Shown: positions 34,016 through 45,518, counted from the stretch's first letter. The stretch: DNA of 64,000 nt from Legionella geestiana (GCF_004571195.1 NZ_CP038271.1:248001-312000), one strand, 5' to 3'. Numbers and translations are program-made. The notes: generated from the letters alone by a model not told the origin.

Positions 34016-35185
34016 CTACTCGCCCTCAAGGCCAAGAACGGGCTTCATTTTACCCCATTGCTTACAACTTGGACAGTGCCAATGCAAATGTTTCCCGCCA
34101 AAACCGCAATAACCACAGCGGTATATGGGTTTATTGTCCATGAAACGGCTGGTAATATCGTATAGCATTTGCAGTTTTTCACGCACCTTGCCATATGCAG
34201 AATCAAGGTGCCACTGTATAAGTCGTGTAAGCCCACGAATCGACTGATGTGAATTTAAGCGTACTGCGACAAAATCAATTGCCGCTTCAAGACTCCTTTC
34301 ACGCCGCAGGTAATCTGCCACTACAAAAATAGTAGAGGCTCTCGGCGCGTCTTCAATGCTTTTTTCAAGATAACGAATACATTCATCCATGGTACCACAC
34401 TGTGTATGGCACTCTACCAGGGGGTCGATGATTTCAGTCAAAAAATCAACATCCTGCTTTGGAACACGCATTAGCGAACGAATGGCTTCCCGATAGAGTC
34501 CGTTATGCATCAACTGACGCGCCTGCATCAGGCTTGCCCTTACAGAATTCTTATCCGCCTGCAAAGCCTGTCGGATGGCGGCTTCGGCTTTATCCGGCTT
34601 TTTCTCATCGAGTGCCTTCTGAGCTATTTCACAATAAAAGTGTGCTGCCTGAACATGCATTGACTGACCAGTGGCGGATTCCAGCATCCTCAGAGTTTCC
34701 AGTGCCTTTTCCCAGGCTTTTTCCTGCTGATGAATGGTGAGCAGGCCCTGAAGGCTGCGAGTTTCCCGCACCCCGCCAAGCTCCAGTACCTCGTGAAAAA
34801 TTCGCTCAGCCCGGTCAAGCACACCGGCGCTCAGATAATCCTGACCGAGTGCCATCAGTGCATCGCGCTTAAGGGCCCCTCCAAGCTGAGGACGCGCAAT
34901 CAGGTTTTGGTGAATCCGTATGGCGCGATCCACTTCGCCACGGCGTCTAAAAAGACTTCCAAGTGCAAGGTGCGTTTCCACGGTATCGCTGTCGGCTTCG
35001 AGGAGGCGGATAAAAACATCAACCGCCTTATCGGGCTGCTCATCCAGAAGATAGTTAAGCCCCACCATGTACTCGCGCGATAGACGACTTTGTGGCAGAG
35101 GTTTGTCCGCCGCCTGTTGCCGGCGCGCAACCCACCAGCCTGACCAGGCGGCAGCGGGTAACAGCAGAGGCCACAGGTTAATCAT
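34016..35185 (-). CDS. lapB: LapB/YciM lipopolysaccharide assembly protein
   Basis: Cytoplasm-facing, membrane-anchored TPR protein that adjusts LPS synthesis by steering LpxC to FtsH. The 389 residues begin with a hydrophobic anchor (LWPLLLPAAAWSGWWVA), continue with about eight TPR units (for example EYMVGLNYLLDEQPDKAVDVF and ALGSLFRRRGEVDRAIRIH), and end in the rubredoxin-like metal domain CGYCGFGGKHLHWHCPSC. It begins 7 bp after lapA. Complete and of normal length. Confidence 0.95.
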   Translation of the reverse strand: MINLWPLLLPAAAWSGWWVARRQQAADKPLPQSRLSREYMVGLNYLLDEQPDKAVDVFIRLLEADSDTVETHLALGSLFRRRGEVDRAIRIHQNLIARPQLGGALKRDALMALGQDYLSAGVLDRAERIFHEVLELGGVRETRSLQGLLTIHQQEKAWEKALETLRMLESATGQSMHVQAAHFYCEIAQKALDEKKPDKAEAAIRQALQADKNSVRASLMQARQLMHNGLYREAIRSLMRVPKQDVDFLTEIIDPLVECHTQCGTMDECIRYLEKSIEDAPRASTIFVVADYLRRERSLEAAIDFVAVRLNSHQSIRGLTRLIQWHLDSAYGKVREKLQMLYDITSRFMDNKPIYRCGYCGFGGKHLHWHCPSCKQWGKMKPVLGLEGE

Positions 35186-35192
35186 AGGAGTC

Positions 35193-35477
35193 CTAATTCT
35201 GCAGAGGAATTGAGCGCAGATTTTTGATTTCCTCGCCCCGAAGCTGCAGCTGGTTCTTCACTGCACGTAACTCACGGGACAGGCGCCACATTCTGCGCAG
35301 CATTAATGCTACCCCGAGCAATATGCCAGCGCCAAGAGAAAGTGTCATGAGCACGGATATGGGGAGGGTTGCCTGATACAGATAAAAATTCACGGGAACC
35401 GCTGTAGCATTCAGTGCCGCGAAACTGACACCGAGGACTACCAGTAAAACATACACCAGCAACATCAGCATGCGCAT
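35193..35477 (-). CDS. lapA: LapA-domain inner-membrane protein
   Basis: A 94-residue protein with two membrane helices (LMLLVYVLLVVLGVSFAALNA and LPISVLMTLSLGAGILLGVALML) followed by a basic, coiled-coil-prone tail (RRMWRLSRELRAVKNQLQLRGEEIKNL), the arrangement of LapA (DUF1049). It works with LapB in LPS assembly. First gene of the lapA-lapB-degT-pyrF unit. A repeat array separates it from rpsA, and ihfB, which lies between rpsA and lapA in many relatives, is missing. Confidence 0.92.
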   Translation of the reverse strand: MRMLMLLVYVLLVVLGVSFAALNATAVPVNFYLYQATLPISVLMTLSLGAGILLGVALMLRRMWRLSRELRAVKNQLQLRGEEIKNLRSIPLQN

Positions 35478-35584
35478 CGTTCGTATTCCATGCGGTTATC
35501 GCAAAAAAGTGGTTTTATTGTGAAGGGATAATGTTTTTTTTTCAACTTTTTCTGCGGTGTTATTGAATCAATTGATTAAAGGCC

Positions 35585-36386
35585 GTAGCCGGGGCTTTTA
35601 AGCTTAGGCAGGGATGCATGATAAGACATCCGGTGCACGGCTATACCCGATGCCGGGCTTCGCCATGCTCAGCCCAGCCTGCCAAAAAATCTTTTAAATA
35701 CAATAATTTATTTAAAAATGGCGCGGTAGCCTGCGCTGATAAGCGCGGGACAGGATGCGCATAATAAACATCCGGCCTTTGGGGATACCCGATGCCGGGC
35801 TTCGTGGTACTCAGCCCAGCCTACAAAAAATCCTTTAAATACAGTAATTTATTTGAAATGGCGCCGTAGCCTGCGCTGATAAGCGCGGGACAGGATGCGC
35901 GTAATAAACATCCGGCCTTTGGGGATACCCGATGCCGGGCTTCGCCATGCTCAGCCCAGCCTACAAAAAATCTTTTAAATACAGTAATTTATTTGAAATG
36001 GCGCCGTAGCCTGCGCTGATAAGCGCGGGACAGGATGCGCGTAATAAACATCCGGCCTTTGGGGATACCCGATGCCGGGCTTCGCCATGCTCAGCCCAGC
36101 CTACAAAAAATCTTTTAAATACAGTAATTTATTTGAAATGGCGCCGTAGCCTGCGCTGATAAGCGCGGGACAGGATGCGCGTAATAAACATCCGGCCTTT
36201 GGGGATACCCGATGCCGGGCTTCGCCATGCTCAGCCCAGCCTACAAAAAATCTTTTAAATACAGTAATTTATTTGAAATGGCGCCGTAGCCTGCGCTGAT
36301 AAGCGCGGGATGGGATGCTCGTAATAAACATCCGGCCTTTGGAGATACCCGATGCCGGACTTCGTCATGCTTAGCCAAGCCAGATA
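35585..36386. repeat. Tandem array, six copies of a 140-bp palindromic repeat
   Basis: Copies start at 35585 (diverged), 35726, 35866, 36006, 36146 and 36286; the step is 140 bp. Each has GTAGCCTGCGCTGATAAGCG, a CATCCGGCC block, GATGCCGGGCTTCG and CTCAGCCCAGCCTAC, then an AT-rich linker (TTTAAATACAGTAATTTATT). The GC-rich part is the same family as the array at 13.5 kb; the AT linker is shared with the pair at 58.2 kb. Inner copies are almost identical. No gene lies in this nearly 1-kb gap between lapA and rpsA. Confidence 0.93.
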
Positions 36387-36423
36387 AAGTCATGTATTTA
36401 ATGGATTTTCTTTACATCGAAGC

Positions 36424-36454
36424 AAAAAAAATCCCCGCTTAAAGCGGGGATTTT
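36424..36454 (-). terminator. Intrinsic terminator of rpsA
   Basis: Stem AAAATCCCCGC / GCGGGGATTTT with a 5-nt loop; on the minus strand it is followed by a run of eight Ts. Located 18 bp after the rpsA stop codon. Confidence 0.9.
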
Positions 36455-36471
36455 GAGAGGCTCAGAGAATA

Positions 36472-38154
36472 TTACTCAGATTCTCTGTTCGCCATTTTTT
36501 CCTTCAGCAGGTCGCCGAGCGTGGTATTCGCTACGGTTTCGCCACTGCGGGAGTACTTCTTAATGGCTTCTGCCTGTTCGTGTGCATCCTTCGCTTTCAC
36601 GGAAAGCACGAGGGTGCGGTTTTTACGATCGACATTGGTGATTTTTGCTTCAATGGTATCGCCTTCTTTCACGACGTGGGTAGCATCATCTACCTTGTCT
36701 TCAGAAAGTTCGGTAACACGAATGGTACCAATGATTTCTGGTGCCACTTCAACTGTTACGAGCTTCGGCTCAACCGCAATCACACGACCACTGACAACCG
36801 TGCCTTTAGCGTTATCTTCCGCAAAGCGTCCGAAGACATCACCTTCAAGCTGTTTCAGGCCGAGAGAAATACGCTCTCTTTCTGCGTCAATTGCAAGAAT
36901 AACGGCTTCCAGCTCCTGACCTTTTTTAAACTGCTTGACCGCTTCTTCACCCGGAGTGCTCCAGGAAATGTCAGAGAGATGTACGAGTCCATCGATATCA
37001 CCGTCAAGGCCGATGAAAATACCGAAGTCGGTAATGGAGCGAATTTTTCCGCTGACTTTCTGACCTTTGCTGTGTGACTCAGAAAAACGGTGCCACGGAT
37101 TGCCGACACACTGCTTCATGCCAAGGGAAATACGGCGGCGGTCTTCGTCAATTTCAAGTACCATGACATCAACCAGTTCGCCCATGGAAACAACTTTTCC
37201 TGGATGGACGTTCTTGTTGGTCCAGTCCATTTCGGACATGTGTACAAGACCTTCAACACCTTCTTCGATTTCAACAAAGCAACCGTAATCAGTGATGTTG
37301 GTTACTTTACCCTGAAGTTTTTTGCCTATGGGGTAACGGTCAACAAGATCAACCCACGGATCGTTGCCAAGCTGCTTCATGCCGAGGGATACGCGGTTGC
37401 GCTCGCTGTCGAAGCTCAATACCTTGACCTTAACATCCTGGCCGACTGTAAGTACTTCGCCCGGATGCTTGACGCGCTTCCAGGAAATGTCGGTAATGTG
37501 CAGCAAACCATCGATACCGCCAAGGTCGATAAACGCACCGTAATCGGTGAGGTTTTTGACGATACCATTGAGAATCTGGCCATCGTGCAGGGATTCGAGC
37601 AGAGCCTGTCTGTCCGCACTGCTTTCTTCTTCAACCACGGCCCGACGGGAAACCACAATGTTGTTGCGCTTGATATCCATCTTGATAACCTTGAACTCAA
37701 GCTCTTTGCCTTCAAGGTACGAAGGATCGCGCACAGGGCGCACGTCAACAAGGGAACCAGGCAGGAAGGCACGGATAGAACCGATTTCAACGGTAAATCC
37801 ACCTTTAACCTTGCCGGAAATCAGGCCGGTGACAGTTTCGTTGTTCTCATGGGAACGTGACAGCTTGCGCCAGGCTTCCTGACGTTTTGCCTTTTCCCGG
37901 GAAAGCAGGGTTTCACCGTGGCCGTCTTCGACGGAGTCCAGGGCTACTTCAACGACATCGCCGACATGAACCTCCATTTCACCGTTTTTGTTCAGAAACT
38001 CTTCAACAGCGACGATACCTTCCGATTTGAGACCCGCGTTGAGGGTCACAAACGTGTCATCAATACCAATAACTTTTGCGGAAATGATGGCACCTGGATA
38101 AAACTGCGCGCCCTGTATACTCTGTTCGAACAACTCTTTGAAACTTTCAGTCAT
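36472..38154 (-). CDS. rpsA: 30S ribosomal protein S1
   Basis: Binds mRNA on the small ribosomal subunit and allows initiation on structured or weakly leadered messages. The 560 residues contain six S1 RNA-binding domains, recognisable by repeated pieces such as [40 protein letters not shown] and [20 protein letters not shown]. Normal length and complete. It lies downstream of cmk with about 100 bp between them and ends at a strong terminator. Confidence 0.98.
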   Translation of the reverse strand: MTESFKELFEQSIQGAQFYPGAIISAKVIGIDDTFVTLNAGLKSEGIVAVEEFLNKNGEMEVHVGDVVEVALDSVEDGHGETLLSREKAKRQEAWRKLSRSHENNETVTGLISGKVKGGFTVEIGSIRAFLPGSLVDVRPVRDPSYLEGKELEFKVIKMDIKRNNIVVSRRAVVEEESSADRQALLESLHDGQILNGIVKNLTDYGAFIDLGGIDGLLHITDISWKRVKHPGEVLTVGQDVKVKVLSFDSERNRVSLGMKQLGNDPWVDLVDRYPIGKKLQGKVTNITDYGCFVEIEEGVEGLVHMSEMDWTNKNVHPGKVVSMGELVDVMVLEIDEDRRRISLGMKQCVGNPWHRFSESHSKGQKVSGKIRSITDFGIFIGLDGDIDGLVHLSDISWSTPGEEAVKQFKKGQELEAVILAIDAERERISLGLKQLEGDVFGRFAEDNAKGTVVSGRVIAVEPKLVTVEVAPEIIGTIRVTELSEDKVDDATHVVKEGDTIEAKITNVDRKNRTLVLSVKAKDAHEQAEAIKKYSRSGETVANTTLGDLLKEKMANRESE

Positions 38155-38257
38155 GTCTGTAAACTCTGTTAGTTAACTCATGGAAGCACGGAATCGCCCG
38201 ACTTCCCCCCTTTTTAACCCCGCCGTACTCGGCGACACTAAAAAAACATTGCGCAAA

Positions 38258-38938
38258 TTATAAGCGCTTATTCAGTAATTCTAATACACTATTGAACACT
38301 TGTGTAATCGTTAAACCAGTTGTATCTAATAAAACCGCATCTGCGGCGGGTTTAAGTGGTGCATGTTCACGCGCCATATCCCGGGCGTCGCGCCGGTGCA
38401 ACTCTTCTACAACCTGCGCGAGGCTAACATCATTTCCTTTTTCTTTCAACTGAAAATAACGCCGTTTAGCCCTTTCTTCTGGTGCCGCAAACAAATACAC
38501 CTTTAAAAGTGCATTAGGGAACACCACAGTACCCATGTCTCGACCATCCGTCACCAGCCCCGGCGCTTCGGCAAAAGCCCGCTGGCGTGCCAGCAGCGCA
38601 TCGCGAAGGACCGCAATAACCGCCAGTTTTGAGGCATCTTCTCCACATGGCTCCTCACGAATCTCGCGGGCAACATCGCATCCCTCAAGCAGGACGCGCT
38701 GCTCACCATCGGGAAATGTTTCAAAGCGTAGATCAAGCGTATGAGCGAGTGCAGTCAATGCCTCATGATTGTTAAAATCAAGACCGCGTCTGCGAGCAGC
38801 CAGCGCCAGGACGCGATAAATTGCGCCACTGTCAAGAAGGTGCCAGCCAAGGTGCACGGCCAGTCTGTGGCAAAGTGTACCCTTTCCAGTGCCGCTTGGG
38901 CCGTCAAGGGTAATGACCGGTACGCGATTTTCAGACAT
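38258..38938 (-). CDS. cmk: Cytidylate kinase
   Basis: Phosphorylates CMP and dCMP with ATP. The 226 residues hold the P-loop LDGPSGTGKGTLCHRLA, the NMP-binding insert typical of CMP kinases, VTDGRDMGTVVFPNA, and the LID region FQLKEKGNDVSLAQVVEELHRRDARD. Its start overlaps the end of aroA by 8 nt, so it is in the gyrA-serC-aroA-cmk-rpsA line, an order conserved in gammaproteobacteria. Confidence 0.96.
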   Translation of the reverse strand: MSENRVPVITLDGPSGTGKGTLCHRLAVHLGWHLLDSGAIYRVLALAARRRGLDFNNHEALTALAHTLDLRFETFPDGEQRVLLEGCDVAREIREEPCGEDASKLAVIAVLRDALLARQRAFAEAPGLVTDGRDMGTVVFPNALLKVYLFAAPEERAKRRYFQLKEKGNDVSLAQVVEELHRRDARDMAREHAPLKPAADAVLLDTTGLTITQVFNSVLELLNKRL

Positions 38939-40247
38939 CGTAATCCAGTTCCTGTATATCTAAATGTACACGATTGGCACATGCGACAAATCCTGGGAAG
39001 GATGTTGCTACATTGACGCAATCTTCAATAATTACCCCCTCTCGACTCGCGGCACCTGCGATTGCAAACGCCATGGCGATGCGGTGATCGTGAGCGGTTT
39101 TTACCCGGCCGCCACGCAGTTCACCCCCTTCAATGCAGATGCCATCAGGGAGAACGGTAACCGTAATGCCAAGTTCCAAAAGCCCCTCAGCCATCATCTG
39201 AATCCTGTCGCTTTCCTTAGTGCGAAGCTCCTCAGCGCCTGAAAGCGTAGTCACACCACGGGCCGAGGCCGCTGCAATAAAAATTGCCGGGAACTCATCA
39301 ATGGCGTTCGGTACCAGCTCTGGCGGAATAGCAATTCCCTGCAGCGGGGCGTGGCGGACCTCAAGGTCTGCCACTGGTTCGCCACCATAAAAGCGCGTGT
39401 TCGTCACGCGAATATCTGCCTTCATACGCGCGAGAATATCAAGAATACCGGTGCGCCCGGGATTCATGCCAACATTCAGGAGCGTAAGTGCCGACCCCGG
39501 TATTATGCTCGCTGCCACCAGAAAAAAAGCAGCTGACGAAATGTCACAGGGCACGCTGAGGTCGGTCGCCCGAAGCTCACCACCTGGCTTAAGCGTCAGT
39601 GCATGCCCCTCTTTCTCGAGAGGCACACCAAAAGCCGCCATCATGCGCTCGGTATGATCGCGCGTAAGCCTCGGCTCTCTAATACGCGTTTCACTTGACG
39701 CATAAAGCCCCGCCAGCAGCAGTGCTGATTTCACCTGTGCGCTCGCAACCGGCAAGGCATAATCAATGCCCTTTAATGATTTACCACCGTGAATAATAAG
39801 GGGAGGTGTGCCGTTTTTAGAGGCGATAACTTCTGCACCCATCTGATTCAACGGCTCAGTAACACGCGCCATGGGGCGTCGCAGCAGGCTCTCATCCCCT
39901 GTAAGTACGCTGTCAAAAGGCTGTGATGCAAGAAGACCGGCCAAAAGACGCATGCTGGTACCAGAGTTACCGCAATCAATGGGGTTCTCTGGCGCATTCA
40001 GTCCATGTTTACCCACCCCATGAACCACTATCTGTCCGTTTTCAGGCCCCTCAATACGCACACCCATCGCTCTAAACGCACGCACGGTAGCAAGGCAGTC
40101 TTCTCCTTCGAGAAAACCACGGATTGTACTGGTGCCCTCGGCAATCGCAGCAAATATTATGGCACGGTGTGATATCGATTTATCACCTGGAACCTCGATT
40201 TCTCCCGAAAGAGACCCGGCCGGGCAACTTTTCCAGTCCTCACGCAT
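38931..40247 (-). CDS. aroA: 3-phosphoshikimate 1-carboxyvinyltransferase (EPSP synthase)
   Basis: Sixth step of the shikimate pathway, joining PEP and shikimate 3-phosphate. The 438 residues show the signatures VPGDKSISHRAIIFAAIAEG, DCGNSGTSMRLLAGLLA and RTKESDRIQMMAEGLLELG, all with the catalytic Lys, Arg and Glu residues. It follows serC by 1 bp. In many relatives pheA and hisC sit between serC and aroA; here they are absent. Confidence 0.97.
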   Translation of the reverse strand: MREDWKSCPAGSLSGEIEVPGDKSISHRAIIFAAIAEGTSTIRGFLEGEDCLATVRAFRAMGVRIEGPENGQIVVHGVGKHGLNAPENPIDCGNSGTSMRLLAGLLASQPFDSVLTGDESLLRRPMARVTEPLNQMGAEVIASKNGTPPLIIHGGKSLKGIDYALPVASAQVKSALLLAGLYASSETRIREPRLTRDHTERMMAAFGVPLEKEGHALTLKPGGELRATDLSVPCDISSAAFFLVAASIIPGSALTLLNVGMNPGRTGILDILARMKADIRVTNTRFYGGEPVADLEVRHAPLQGIAIPPELVPNAIDEFPAIFIAAASARGVTTLSGAEELRTKESDRIQMMAEGLLELGITVTVLPDGICIEGGELRGGRVKTAHDHRIAMAFAIAGAASREGVIIEDCVNVATSFPGFVACANRVHLDIQELDYDV

Positions 40248-40248
40248 G

Positions 40249-41343
40249 TCAGCTCATACTCCCGCAAAACAGGTTCATATACTCAATGAGTGCATCGACA
40301 CCTGCTATGGGCATCGGATTGTACAGGCTCGCACGCAAACCACCAACTGCTCGATGTCCTCGAAGCGCCAGCAGTCCGTGTTCACTCGCACCCTTCAGAA
40401 AGGGTTCAAGCTGTTTTGCCTCTGGTACATCGAAACAGACGTTCAACACCGAACGAGCACGTTTCTGAATACGTGTTTTATAAAAATCCTGCTGGTCGAT
40501 AAAGGAATAAAGACGTTGTGACTTTTCGCGGTTTCGCGCAGCCAGAGCCTTAACACCCCCCTCTTTCTCCATCCATTTAAGCATTTTGGCAGCCATCCAG
40601 ATGTTAAATACGGGTGGCGTTGCGTAAAGCCCCGCCGAACGCACATGCACCCGGTAATCCATCATGGCTGGCAGCATGGGGGATGGCTCGCATGCCAGCA
40701 AATCATCACGCACGATGACAATGGTCATGCCTGCAGGCCCAAGATTCTTCTGGGCACCGGCAAAAATAAGGCCAAAACGCTGAATATCCACCTCAGTCGC
40801 AAACAGACAGGAGGTCATATCGGCAACGAGCGGGAGGTCTTCACATGCGGGCAATGTCGAAAGTGCTACGCCATTAACTGTTTCATTCGGCGTACAGTAA
40901 ATAAAGCCCGTGTTATCTTCAAGCGTAAGTGAGGATACATCGGGAATATCCAAAAATCCCTGAGGCTCGGTGCTGGCCAGACAATAGGCGTTGCTGAGCC
41001 TTGAGGCTTCTGCAAACGCCATGGATGACCAGAGTCCACTGACCAGATAAGCGGCTCTCAGCTTTCCTGTAAAAAAATTCAGTGCACAGGCTGCAAACTG
41101 CGTGCGTGCCGCCCCTCCGAGAAACAGAATATGGTAGTTATCCGGCACACCAAGCAACCTGCGACAGTCATCAACTGTTTCCTTGAGCAGCGCCTGAAAT
41201 GCGTCAGTGCGATGTCCGACTTCGAGTATCGACATATCGGCATAGCGGCATTCCGGCAGTTCGGCAGCTGCCTCCTGAATCACTTCAGGAGGCAGCATTC
41301 CAGGGCCCGCACCAAAATTAAAGCGAGTCTGCAAGTTCAGCAT
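40249..41343 (-). CDS. serC: Phosphoserine aminotransferase
   Basis: PLP enzyme making phosphoserine from 3-phosphohydroxypyruvate; also used in pyridoxal synthesis. Motifs: [16 protein letters not shown] at the start, [17 protein letters not shown], and [20 protein letters not shown] with the cofactor Lys in AQKNLG. About 364 residues. The frame is open to 41424 inside gyrA; ATG 41343 and TTG 41334 are the plausible starts, and GGAGG sits 8 nt before the TTG and directly before the ATG. Either way the start lies within the last codons of gyrA, implying coupled translation. Confidence 0.93.
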   Translation of the reverse strand: MLNLQTRFNFGAGPGMLPPEVIQEAAAELPECRYADMSILEVGHRTDAFQALLKETVDDCRRLLGVPDNYHILFLGGAARTQFAACALNFFTGKLRAAYLVSGLWSSMAFAEASRLSNAYCLASTEPQGFLDIPDVSSLTLEDNTGFIYCTPNETVNGVALSTLPACEDLPLVADMTSCLFATEVDIQRFGLIFAGAQKNLGPAGMTIVIVRDDLLACEPSPMLPAMMDYRVHVRSAGLYATPPVFNIWMAAKMLKWMEKEGGVKALAARNREKSQRLYSFIDQQDFYKTRIQKRARSVLNVCFDVPEAKQLEPFLKGASEHGLLALRGHRAVGGLRASLYNPMPIAGVDALIEYMNLFCGSMS

Positions 41344-43903
41344 CCTCCGCATCGTCTGCATCACTCGCATCATCACCCAAATCTTCAATGCGCTGCATGC
41401 CGACAACCTGCTCGCCAGGAGCAACGTTTATCAGACGAACCCCCTGCGTGTTGCGGCCAATAACGGAGAGTTCACTAACACGGAAACGAACCAGCGTCCC
41501 TCGGTCGGTAATCAACATGACTTCATCGCTGTCCACGACCTGAATGGCACGCACCACACGCCCGTTTCGTTCATTGACCTGGATGGAAATAACGCCCTGA
41601 CCGCCCCGGCCAGAAATTCGATACTCATCAACATCTGTACGCTTGCCGTAACCGTTCTCGGTGGCTGTGAGGATGGTCACACCGGGTCCCGCAACAACGA
41701 GGGACTTCACATGCTGGCCTTCAGCAAGACGAATTCCACGCACACCGCGCGCGGTACGTCCCATCGGGCGCACATGAGTTTCGTTAAAGCGTACTACTTT
41801 TCCAGCATCTGAAAACAGCATGACATCTTTTGAGCCATCGGTAATATCAACACCCACCAGCAAATCTCCCTCATCGAGATCGACCGCGATAATGCCGTTT
41901 GAACGCGGCCTGCTGAAGGCATTCAAGGGAACTTTTTTCACTGTTCCAAGGCGGGTTGCCATAAAGACAAACTTGCCCTCTTCGTAATCACGCACCGGCA
42001 GCATGGCGTTAATCGACTCATCAGTTGCGAGTGGCAGGATGTTTACAATAGGCTTGCCGCGTGAAGCACGGCTTGCCAGCGGCAGCTGCCAGGCTTTGAG
42101 CCAGTAGAGTTTTCCATGGTTTGAAAAACAGAGCAGCGTGTCGTGGGTGCTCGCAATAACCAGTCTGTCGACAAAATCCTCATCTTTGACATTAGTCGCT
42201 GACTTACCCTTGCCGCCGCGCCGCTGCGCCTGATAGCTGGTAACAGGTTGATACTTGACATAGCCCTGGTGCGAAATGGTCACCACCACGTCTTCCTCAG
42301 TAATGAGGTCCTCGATGGTCAGGTCTTCCTGAGAGGCCATGATTTCTGTGCGGCGTGTATCGCCAAACTGATTGCGCACTTCAAGAAGCTCGGCACGAAT
42401 AACCTGCATGAGGCGCTCAGGTGAGCCAAGAATCTCAAGCAGTTCGCGAATGCGCTCTAAAAGCTCGCCAAATTCACCAAGGATTTTATCCTGCTCAAGA
42501 CCGGTAAGACGGTGCAGACGCAAGTCAAGAATGGCCTGCGCCTGAACAACAGAAAGCCGGTAACCGGCATCTGAGAGTCCAAAGGCTTCCGGCAAGTCAT
42601 CAGGACGGCAGGCGCTTGAGCCGGCGCGCTCGAGCATCGCTTTTACAAGCCCTGGCTGCCAGACTTTCGCCATCAGCGCGTCTTTCGCATCCTGCGGGGT
42701 CGGTGAGCTGCGAATAATCGCAATCATTTCCTCGATATTGGCGAGCGCAATGCCGAGCCCCTCAAGGATATGCGCCCGCTCCCGCGCCTTACGCAGTTCA
42801 AAAATCGTGCGGCGTGTGACCACTTCGCGGCGATGACGGATAAAATATTCGAGAATCTGGCGCAGATTCAGCGTGCGTGGCTGACCATCGACTAATGCTA
42901 CCATGTTGATGCCGAAGACATTCTGCATCTGCGTGTGCGCATAGAGGTTATTGAGCATCACTTCGGCCACTTCGCCGCGTCTGAGTTCAATAACTACACG
43001 CATGCCCTGCTTGTCAGATTCATCACGCAGTCCAGTGATGCCTTCAAGTTTTTTCTCACGCACAAGTTCTGCGATTCGCTCTACAAGGCGTGCCTTGTTC
43101 ACCTGATACGGCAATTCATGAATGATGATGGCCTGACGCCCGGTATCTTCATCGGTTTCAATGTCGGTGCGCGCGCGCAGAATCACCCGCCCCCGACCGG
43201 TGCGGTAGGCATCAATAATGCCGGCGCGGCCATTAATAATAGCCGCTGTCGGGAAATCTGGCCCCGGGATGATGTCCATCAGAGCGTCAAGCGTGGTTTC
43301 GGGATCATCGACCAGAGCCACACAGGCATCAATCACTTCTGTGAGATTGTGCGGCGGAATATTGGTGGCCATGCCCACCGCGATACCGGAAGAACCATTG
43401 ACGAGCAGGTTCGGAACACGGGAAGGCAGCACCACAGGCGCGAATTCGCTTTCATCGTAGTTGGGCGCAAAATCGACCGTTTCCTTCTCAAGGTCGGCAA
43501 GCAGCGCATGCGACATGCGTGACATGCGCACTTCGGTATATCGCATCGCGGCAGGCGCATCGCCGTCCACTGAACCAAAGTTACCCTGACCGTCCACCAG
43601 AAGGTAACGCATCGAGAAAGGCTGTGCCATGCGCACGATGGTGTCATAGACGGCCGTATCACCGTGTGGGTGGTATTTACCGATAACATCCCCCACCACG
43701 CGCGCCGATTTCTTATACGGCTTGTTCCAGTCGTTACCAAGCTCGCTCATGGCAAAGAGCACGCGCCGATGGACAGGCTTCAGACCATCGCGAACGTCAG
43801 GCAGTGCCCGCCCGACAATAACGCTCATCGCATAATCAAGATATGACTGCTTGAGCTCGTCTTCGATATTGACCGTAATCACTTCTTTTGCAGGAGAAAC
43901 CAT
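41318..43903 (-). CDS. gyrA: DNA gyrase subunit A
   Basis: Breakage-reunion subunit of DNA gyrase. The 861 residues contain the catalytic Tyr in [13 protein letters not shown], the quinolone-determining region [21 protein letters not shown] with wild-type-like Ser-free residues at the usual site (the equivalent of E. coli Ser83 reads Thr in HGDTAVYDT), the long coiled arm, and six C-terminal beta-pinwheel blades including the GyrA box QRRGGKG. The C-terminus is acidic ([13 protein letters not shown]). Complete. Confidence 0.97.
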   Translation of the reverse strand: MVSPAKEVITVNIEDELKQSYLDYAMSVIVGRALPDVRDGLKPVHRRVLFAMSELGNDWNKPYKKSARVVGDVIGKYHPHGDTAVYDTIVRMAQPFSMRYLLVDGQGNFGSVDGDAPAAMRYTEVRMSRMSHALLADLEKETVDFAPNYDESEFAPVVLPSRVPNLLVNGSSGIAVGMATNIPPHNLTEVIDACVALVDDPETTLDALMDIIPGPDFPTAAIINGRAGIIDAYRTGRGRVILRARTDIETDEDTGRQAIIIHELPYQVNKARLVERIAELVREKKLEGITGLRDESDKQGMRVVIELRRGEVAEVMLNNLYAHTQMQNVFGINMVALVDGQPRTLNLRQILEYFIRHRREVVTRRTIFELRKARERAHILEGLGIALANIEEMIAIIRSSPTPQDAKDALMAKVWQPGLVKAMLERAGSSACRPDDLPEAFGLSDAGYRLSVVQAQAILDLRLHRLTGLEQDKILGEFGELLERIRELLEILGSPERLMQVIRAELLEVRNQFGDTRRTEIMASQEDLTIEDLITEEDVVVTISHQGYVKYQPVTSYQAQRRGGKGKSATNVKDEDFVDRLVIASTHDTLLCFSNHGKLYWLKAWQLPLASRASRGKPIVNILPLATDESINAMLPVRDYEEGKFVFMATRLGTVKKVPLNAFSRPRSNGIIAVDLDEGDLLVGVDITDGSKDVMLFSDAGKVVRFNETHVRPMGRTARGVRGIRLAEGQHVKSLVVAGPGVTILTATENGYGKRTDVDEYRISGRGGQGVISIQVNERNGRVVRAIQVVDSDEVMLITDRGTLVRFRVSELSVIGRNTQGVRLINVAPGEQVVGMQRIEDLGDDASDADDAEDAELADSL

Positions 43904-44072
43904 AATCAGGACGCATCCTTATGCAATCGTTCACTGAAAACACAAAATTCCGGGTTCAAAGGATAACATATCACGCACATCAAATGTATCCTGCTCTGTA
44001 ACCCTTCTGCAGCCGGCTCAGTGTTTATTTCCGATTTAACCGTAAATGTACCATAATGCATGCATTGGAAGT

Positions 44073-44101
44073 TTGACGCGGGGCGGTCATTTTTATATAG
44101 T
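44073..44101 (+). promoter_or_regulatory. gltA promoter
   Basis: TTGACG (44073-44078), 17 bp, TATAGT (44096-44101), 49 bp before the gltA ATG at 44151 and inside the longest open frame, which supports the later start codon. Confidence 0.6.
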
Positions 44102-44150
44102 CGCCCCCTTGAGGCATGCGGCCCACCGGCCAGCACATGAGGAGAAACAA

Positions 44151-45422
44151 ATGACAGCAAAATCCGCACAACTGCACATCGCGGGGCATGACCCGGTGGA
44201 ACTGCCCATGCTCTACCCTACGCTGGGCAACCCGGTCATCGACATAAATTCCCTTGGGGCGCATGATGTCTATACGTATGACCCGGGATTCATGTCCACC
44301 GCCTCCTGCGAATCCAAAATTACGTATATTGATGGCGACAAGGGCATCCTGCTTTATCGTGGTTATCCCATTGAACAACTCGCAGAAAAAAAAGACTTCC
44401 TTGATGTCAGTTACCTGCTGCTGAACGGCGAACTGCCCGATACCACACAAAAGAATCAGTTTGTGGGTCTTATTAATAACCATACAATGGTGCATCAGCA
44501 GATGTATCAGTTTCTGAACGGTTTTAGACGGGATGCACACCCGATGGCTATCATGGTGGGTATTGTCGGCGCGCTATCGGCGTTTTACCATGATTCTATG
44601 GACCTCTCTAATCCAGATGACCGTTACTGGTCGGCCATCCGCCTCATCGCCAAGATGCCGACACTGGCGGCCATGAGCTACAAGTACTCTGTCGGGCAGC
44701 CCTACATGTACCCGCAAAACCGCCTGTCCTATGCGGAGAACTTCCTGCACATGATGTTTAGCGTACCCTCTGAGGAAACTGTTCCGAACCCGGTGCTGGT
44801 ACGTGCCATGGACACCATTTTTACGCTGCACGCAGACCATGAGCAAAATGCGTCAACTTCAACAGTTGGCCTTGCAGGCTCCACTGGCGCGCATCCCTTC
44901 GCCTGTGTGTCTGCAGGTATTGGTGCTCTCTGGGGACCGGCGCACGGCGGCGCGAATGAGGCCTGCCTCAACATGCTGCAGCAGATTGGCGATGTCAGCC
45001 GTATTGGTCATTTTATCGAGCGCGCCAAGGACAAAAACGACCCGTTCCGTTTGATGGGCTTTGGCCATCGCGTTTACAAGAGCTACGACCCGCGCGCCAA
45101 GGTCATGCGTAAAACGTGTCATGAAGTACTGGAAGCGGTTAATGCACACGACACCCCGCTCTTTAAACTGGCCATGGAGCTTGAGCGTATCGCGCTTGAA
45201 GATGATTACTTTGTAGAGAAGAAACTCTACCCGAACGTTGACTTCTACTCTGGCATTACTCTGAGCGCCATTGGCATTCCGGTTAACATGTTCACTGTGA
45301 TTTTTGCACTCGCGCGCACAGTCGGCTGGATGTCGCACTGGCTTGAAATGGTCGCCAACAAGGGTCGCCTTGGCCGTCCGCGCCAGCTCTACACCGGTGA
45401 AACCTTCCGGGATGTAAAGTAA
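44151..45422 (+). CDS. gltA: Citrate synthase
   Basis: Condenses acetyl-CoA with oxaloacetate at the entry to the TCA cycle. ATG 44151 follows GAGGAGAAACAA, giving 423 residues. Features of the hexameric Gram-negative type are [45 protein letters not shown] with an active-site His, [25 protein letters not shown], and [11 protein letters not shown]. Divergent from gyrA and convergent with glpK, with hairpins downstream. Confidence 0.97.
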   Translation: MTAKSAQLHIAGHDPVELPMLYPTLGNPVIDINSLGAHDVYTYDPGFMSTASCESKITYIDGDKGILLYRGYPIEQLAEKKDFLDVSYLLLNGELPDTTQKNQFVGLINNHTMVHQQMYQFLNGFRRDAHPMAIMVGIVGALSAFYHDSMDLSNPDDRYWSAIRLIAKMPTLAAMSYKYSVGQPYMYPQNRLSYAENFLHMMFSVPSEETVPNPVLVRAMDTIFTLHADHEQNASTSTVGLAGSTGAHPFACVSAGIGALWGPAHGGANEACLNMLQQIGDVSRIGHFIERAKDKNDPFRLMGFGHRVYKSYDPRAKVMRKTCHEVLEAVNAHDTPLFKLAMELERIALEDDYFVEKKLYPNVDFYSGITLSAIGIPVNMFTVIFALARTVGWMSHWLEMVANKGRLGRPRQLYTGETFRDVK

Positions 45423-45440
45423 TCTACAGCAAATCTCGAT

Positions 45441-45467
45441 AAATGCCGGGCTTTAAGCCAGGCATTT
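45441..45467 (+). terminator. Hairpin after gltA
   Basis: AAATGCC-G-GGC, loop TTTAA, GCC-A-GGCATTT: a 10-bp stem with one mismatch, 18 bp past the gltA stop and followed by an AT-rich stretch. Confidence 0.6.
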
Positions 45468-45478
45468 ATAATCCTTCC

Positions 45479-45518
45479 AGCGCGAGTCCTCATTCCGTAT
45501 GAAATGAGGACTCGCGCT
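45479..45518 (-). terminator. Long perfect hairpin after glpK
   Basis: Perfect 15-bp inverted repeat AGCGCGAGTCCTCAT / ATGAGGACTCGCGCT around a 10-nt loop. It starts at the glpK stop codon and probably ends transcription from glpK and, as a back-up, gltA. Confidence 0.65.

Noticed and set aside
35585..36386. CRISPR array or tandem small-RNA genes
   Set aside because: The 140-bp units are nearly identical over their full length, with no unique spacers; no promoter-terminator pair was found in each unit.
37090..37860. 256-codon plus-strand frame
   Set aside because: Antisense to rpsA; periodic only because S1 domains repeat.
42935..43522. 195-codon plus-strand frame
   Set aside because: Antisense to gyrA.
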